NCBI GenBank assembly: GCA_943735955.1
Contig: OX030959.1
Coordinates: 657,725 to 721,724 of the forward strand
DNA: 64,000 nt
Direction of reading: 5' to 3'
DNA from: Piscicola geometra
Taxonomy: Eukaryota > Annelida > Clitellata > Hirudinida > Piscicolidae
Part shown: piece after piece, positions 62,558-64,000 of the stretch
How positions within the stretch are numbered: the stretch's first letter is position 1
Layout: each line of letters opens with the position of its first letter
The notes under the pieces: model-generated
What the model saw: the letters and a program-made list of their open reading frames with translations, nothing else
Databases searched by the model: none
What the model was told of the DNA's origin: nothing
Program-made: the position numbers and the translations under genes

Positions 62558-63141
62558 GATTACGAACGGTTTCAAGAAGAATGTCTGAAAGTATGTGACA
62601 GTTGATTTCGAAATGAAACATAGAATAACGATTCCAACGTCACAAGCAAGCACGTCAAACTTCTTTGTAAACAGTCGCGTCCAAGAACAGCTTTTTTTAC
62701 AAGCGGATTTACTTTATTAAACATCACCGAAATATTCAAGCAATATTGAAGTAACACCAAGATTTAGAATAGAAGATGGCTTGTAATAAATGCTTTGACG
62801 TGAGGCATCTTCACAATCGTTTACAATCCTTGCTGAATCCATTCCCCTATTAAGCAACATCAACCACCCTCAACCACCCTCAACCAACATCAACCTCCCT
62901 CAACCTCCCTCAACCAACATCAACCCCCCTCAACCACCCTCAACCAACATCAACCACCCTCAACCAACATCAACCACCCTCAACCAACATCAACCACCCT
63001 CAACCAACATCAACCAACCTCAACCAACCTCAACCACCCTCAACCAACATCAACCACCCTCAACCAACATCAACCAACATCAACCAACATCAACCAACCT
63101 CAACCAACCTCAACCAACATCAACCACCCTCAACTTTCCAG
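62558..63141. other. ROPN1L 5' region and upstream intron of the next + strand gene
   Basis: It contains the ROPN1L 5' UTR/promoter and, from about 62850, a repeat-filled intron. No signal-peptide exon for the + strand gene was recognised. Confidence 0.45.
62852..63135. repeat. 10-nt minisatellite (CAACCACCCT / CAACCAACAT), about 28 copies
   Basis: 10-nt units alternate between CAACCACCCT, CAACCAACAT, CAACCTCCCT and CAACCAACCT. The array ends about 6 nt before an acceptor AG (63140-63141), forming its C-rich tract. Confidence 0.93.
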
Positions 63142-63506
63142 ATCACAAACACTTGTGAGCAGAGACCAAAGGTTGCCGACTGTTCAGTCAAGTACAACGT
63201 CATTGGACAACGCCTGTGTCCCTTCCCCTTCAGACACCCCAACCAGGTTGGTGCTACTACACAGCAAAAAATCATTTTGAATTAATACTGTCAGTTTAAA
63301 ACTACACCAATCTTTCTCTACCCTCCCCCCCCCCCCCCAAACAGTGCCAGGCCATGTACAACAGCATAGGGCAAAAGGTCTATCCCTTTGATCCATCTTG
63401 CCCATGCTATCCCAGCAGACCGACTGGATTCAACCTCACTTGCACCTACTGTGACGATAACAAAGCGAAGACTGACTGTGAGACGAAGCTAAGGAGAGAT
63501 AATTAG
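63142..63506 (+). CDS. unrecognised Cys-rich protein, last two exons
   Basis: Exons 63142-63246 and 63345-63506 join in phase 0 to 88 residues plus stop. Cysteines occur in NTCEQRPKVADCSVKY, GQRLCPFPFRHPNQCQAMY and FDPSCPCYPSRP, then LTCTYCDD and KTDCE, about ten in all. The two exons share a Y-N-x-I-G-Q-[RK] motif with following [CY]PF, so they may be two copies of one small module. The spacing suggests an extracellular disulfide-rich protein, but no family was recognised. The 5' end was not found; the upstream intron is a minisatellite. The final intron ends in a 16-nt C-run. Confidence 0.55.
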
Positions 63507-64000
63507 AGCGGTGAGAGAAAAGGAAGAGGAGGAGTTGGAAGATGGAAAATAGGTATGGAGAGATAAATGATGATTGAGTGAAGAGAATAGAGAAGTGAAA
63601 GAAATGAATGGATGAAGCAGAAGAAAAAGATAAATAGGAAGAATGAGGTGCAAAAATAAATAAATTGATGCCGAAAAGACATATGTCTTCTGTATCAAAA
63701 AATACTTTTTTGATACAGAAGACATATGACTTCTGTATCAAAAAATACTTTTTTGATACAGAAGACATATGACTAATTGGATTAGGCTTCTCGTGAGAGA
63801 GTGAAACGATTTCATGACTGTTGGCTGTGCAGGGTGGTCGCAGTGGGTGCGATGGCGAGGGGTGACTAAAAGGTTGTGGAAAGAGAAGATGTTCAAGAGG
63901 GTGGAAAGAGGAAAAGGTCCAGGAGTGTGAGAAGGAGAAGGTTTTGGGTCATCGGAAAGAAGTCATAAAACTTTCCAAATCTTTTAGGCGACCGATAAAA
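63507..64000. other. non-coding flank at the right end
   Basis: Purine-rich DNA (GAGAAGAGG-type) with a pair of hairpins at 63680-63764. Probably the 3' UTR and downstream of the Cys-rich gene. Confidence 0.45.
63680..63764. repeat. two tandem perfect hairpins, period 43 nt
   Basis: Hairpin 1 has 23-bp arms 63680-63702 and 63706-63728; hairpin 2 has 16-bp arms 63730-63745 and 63749-63764. Both have a TAC loop flanked by A6/T6, and both share GACATATGACTTCTGTATCA. Confidence 0.93.

Overview
The window is nuclear DNA of an intron-rich invertebrate animal. It is AT-rich outside exons, has many small exons with ordinary GT/AG splice sites, and carries an unusual load of micro- and minisatellites. 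The gene content (complement C3-like thioester protein, 5-Ig/2-FN3 adhesion molecule, RASEF/CRACR2A-type large Rab, ropporin-like protein, LAP1-like torsin cofactor, a DUF7042-7045-type secreted protein) suggests a protostome, perhaps a lophotrochozoan such as an annelid or mollusc. The species cannot be fixed from sequence alone.

Layout: a Cys-rich DUF7042-7045-type membrane or secreted protein (1.56-6.52 kb, +, first exon missing); a TP53INP/DOR-like autophagy and nuclear regulator (8.67-10.84 kb, -); NTF2 (12.00-12.91 kb, -, complete 128 aa); a C3-like thioester protein of about 39 exons (13.30-27.70 kb, -); a RASEF/CRACR2A-type EF-hand/coiled-coil/Rab protein (29.70-35.38 kb, +); ACBD5 (38.09-40.67 kb, -, complete 680 aa); an NCAM/fasciclin-2-like adhesion molecule with a probable GPI signal (41.18-46.92 kb, +); U1-70K (47.66-54.39 kb, -, complete 348 aa); a block of young repeats and palindromes (54.6-57.07 kb); an intronless LAP1/TOR1AIP-like gene (57.11-58.38 kb, +); ropporin-1-like (58.85-62.56 kb, -, complete 207 aa); and the last exons of an unrecognised Cys-rich protein (63.14-63.51 kb, +). 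For most genes the exon models were assembled by eye and tested by phase. Five genes have every phase matching from start to stop. The genes are unrelated housekeeping, cilium, contact-site, adhesion and immunity genes, with no sign of an operon or functional cluster.

The most unusual property is architectural. Many introns have a tandem-repeat array starting at or within a few bases of the 5' splice site, G/T- or purine-rich on the sense strand, or an array ending at the 3' splice site, C/pyrimidine-rich on the sense strand. The two largest are a 2.5-kb array of an 11-nt unit in the C3-like gene, whose sense strand repeats UGCAUG, and a 3.6-kb array of a 20-nt unit in U1-70K. Very long ORFs across these arrays are by-products of repeats whose unit lacks stop codons and are not annotated as proteins. 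A second notable element is a perfect 110-bp inverted repeat with a 1-nt centre (55,998-56,218) in the repeat block upstream of the LAP1-like gene.
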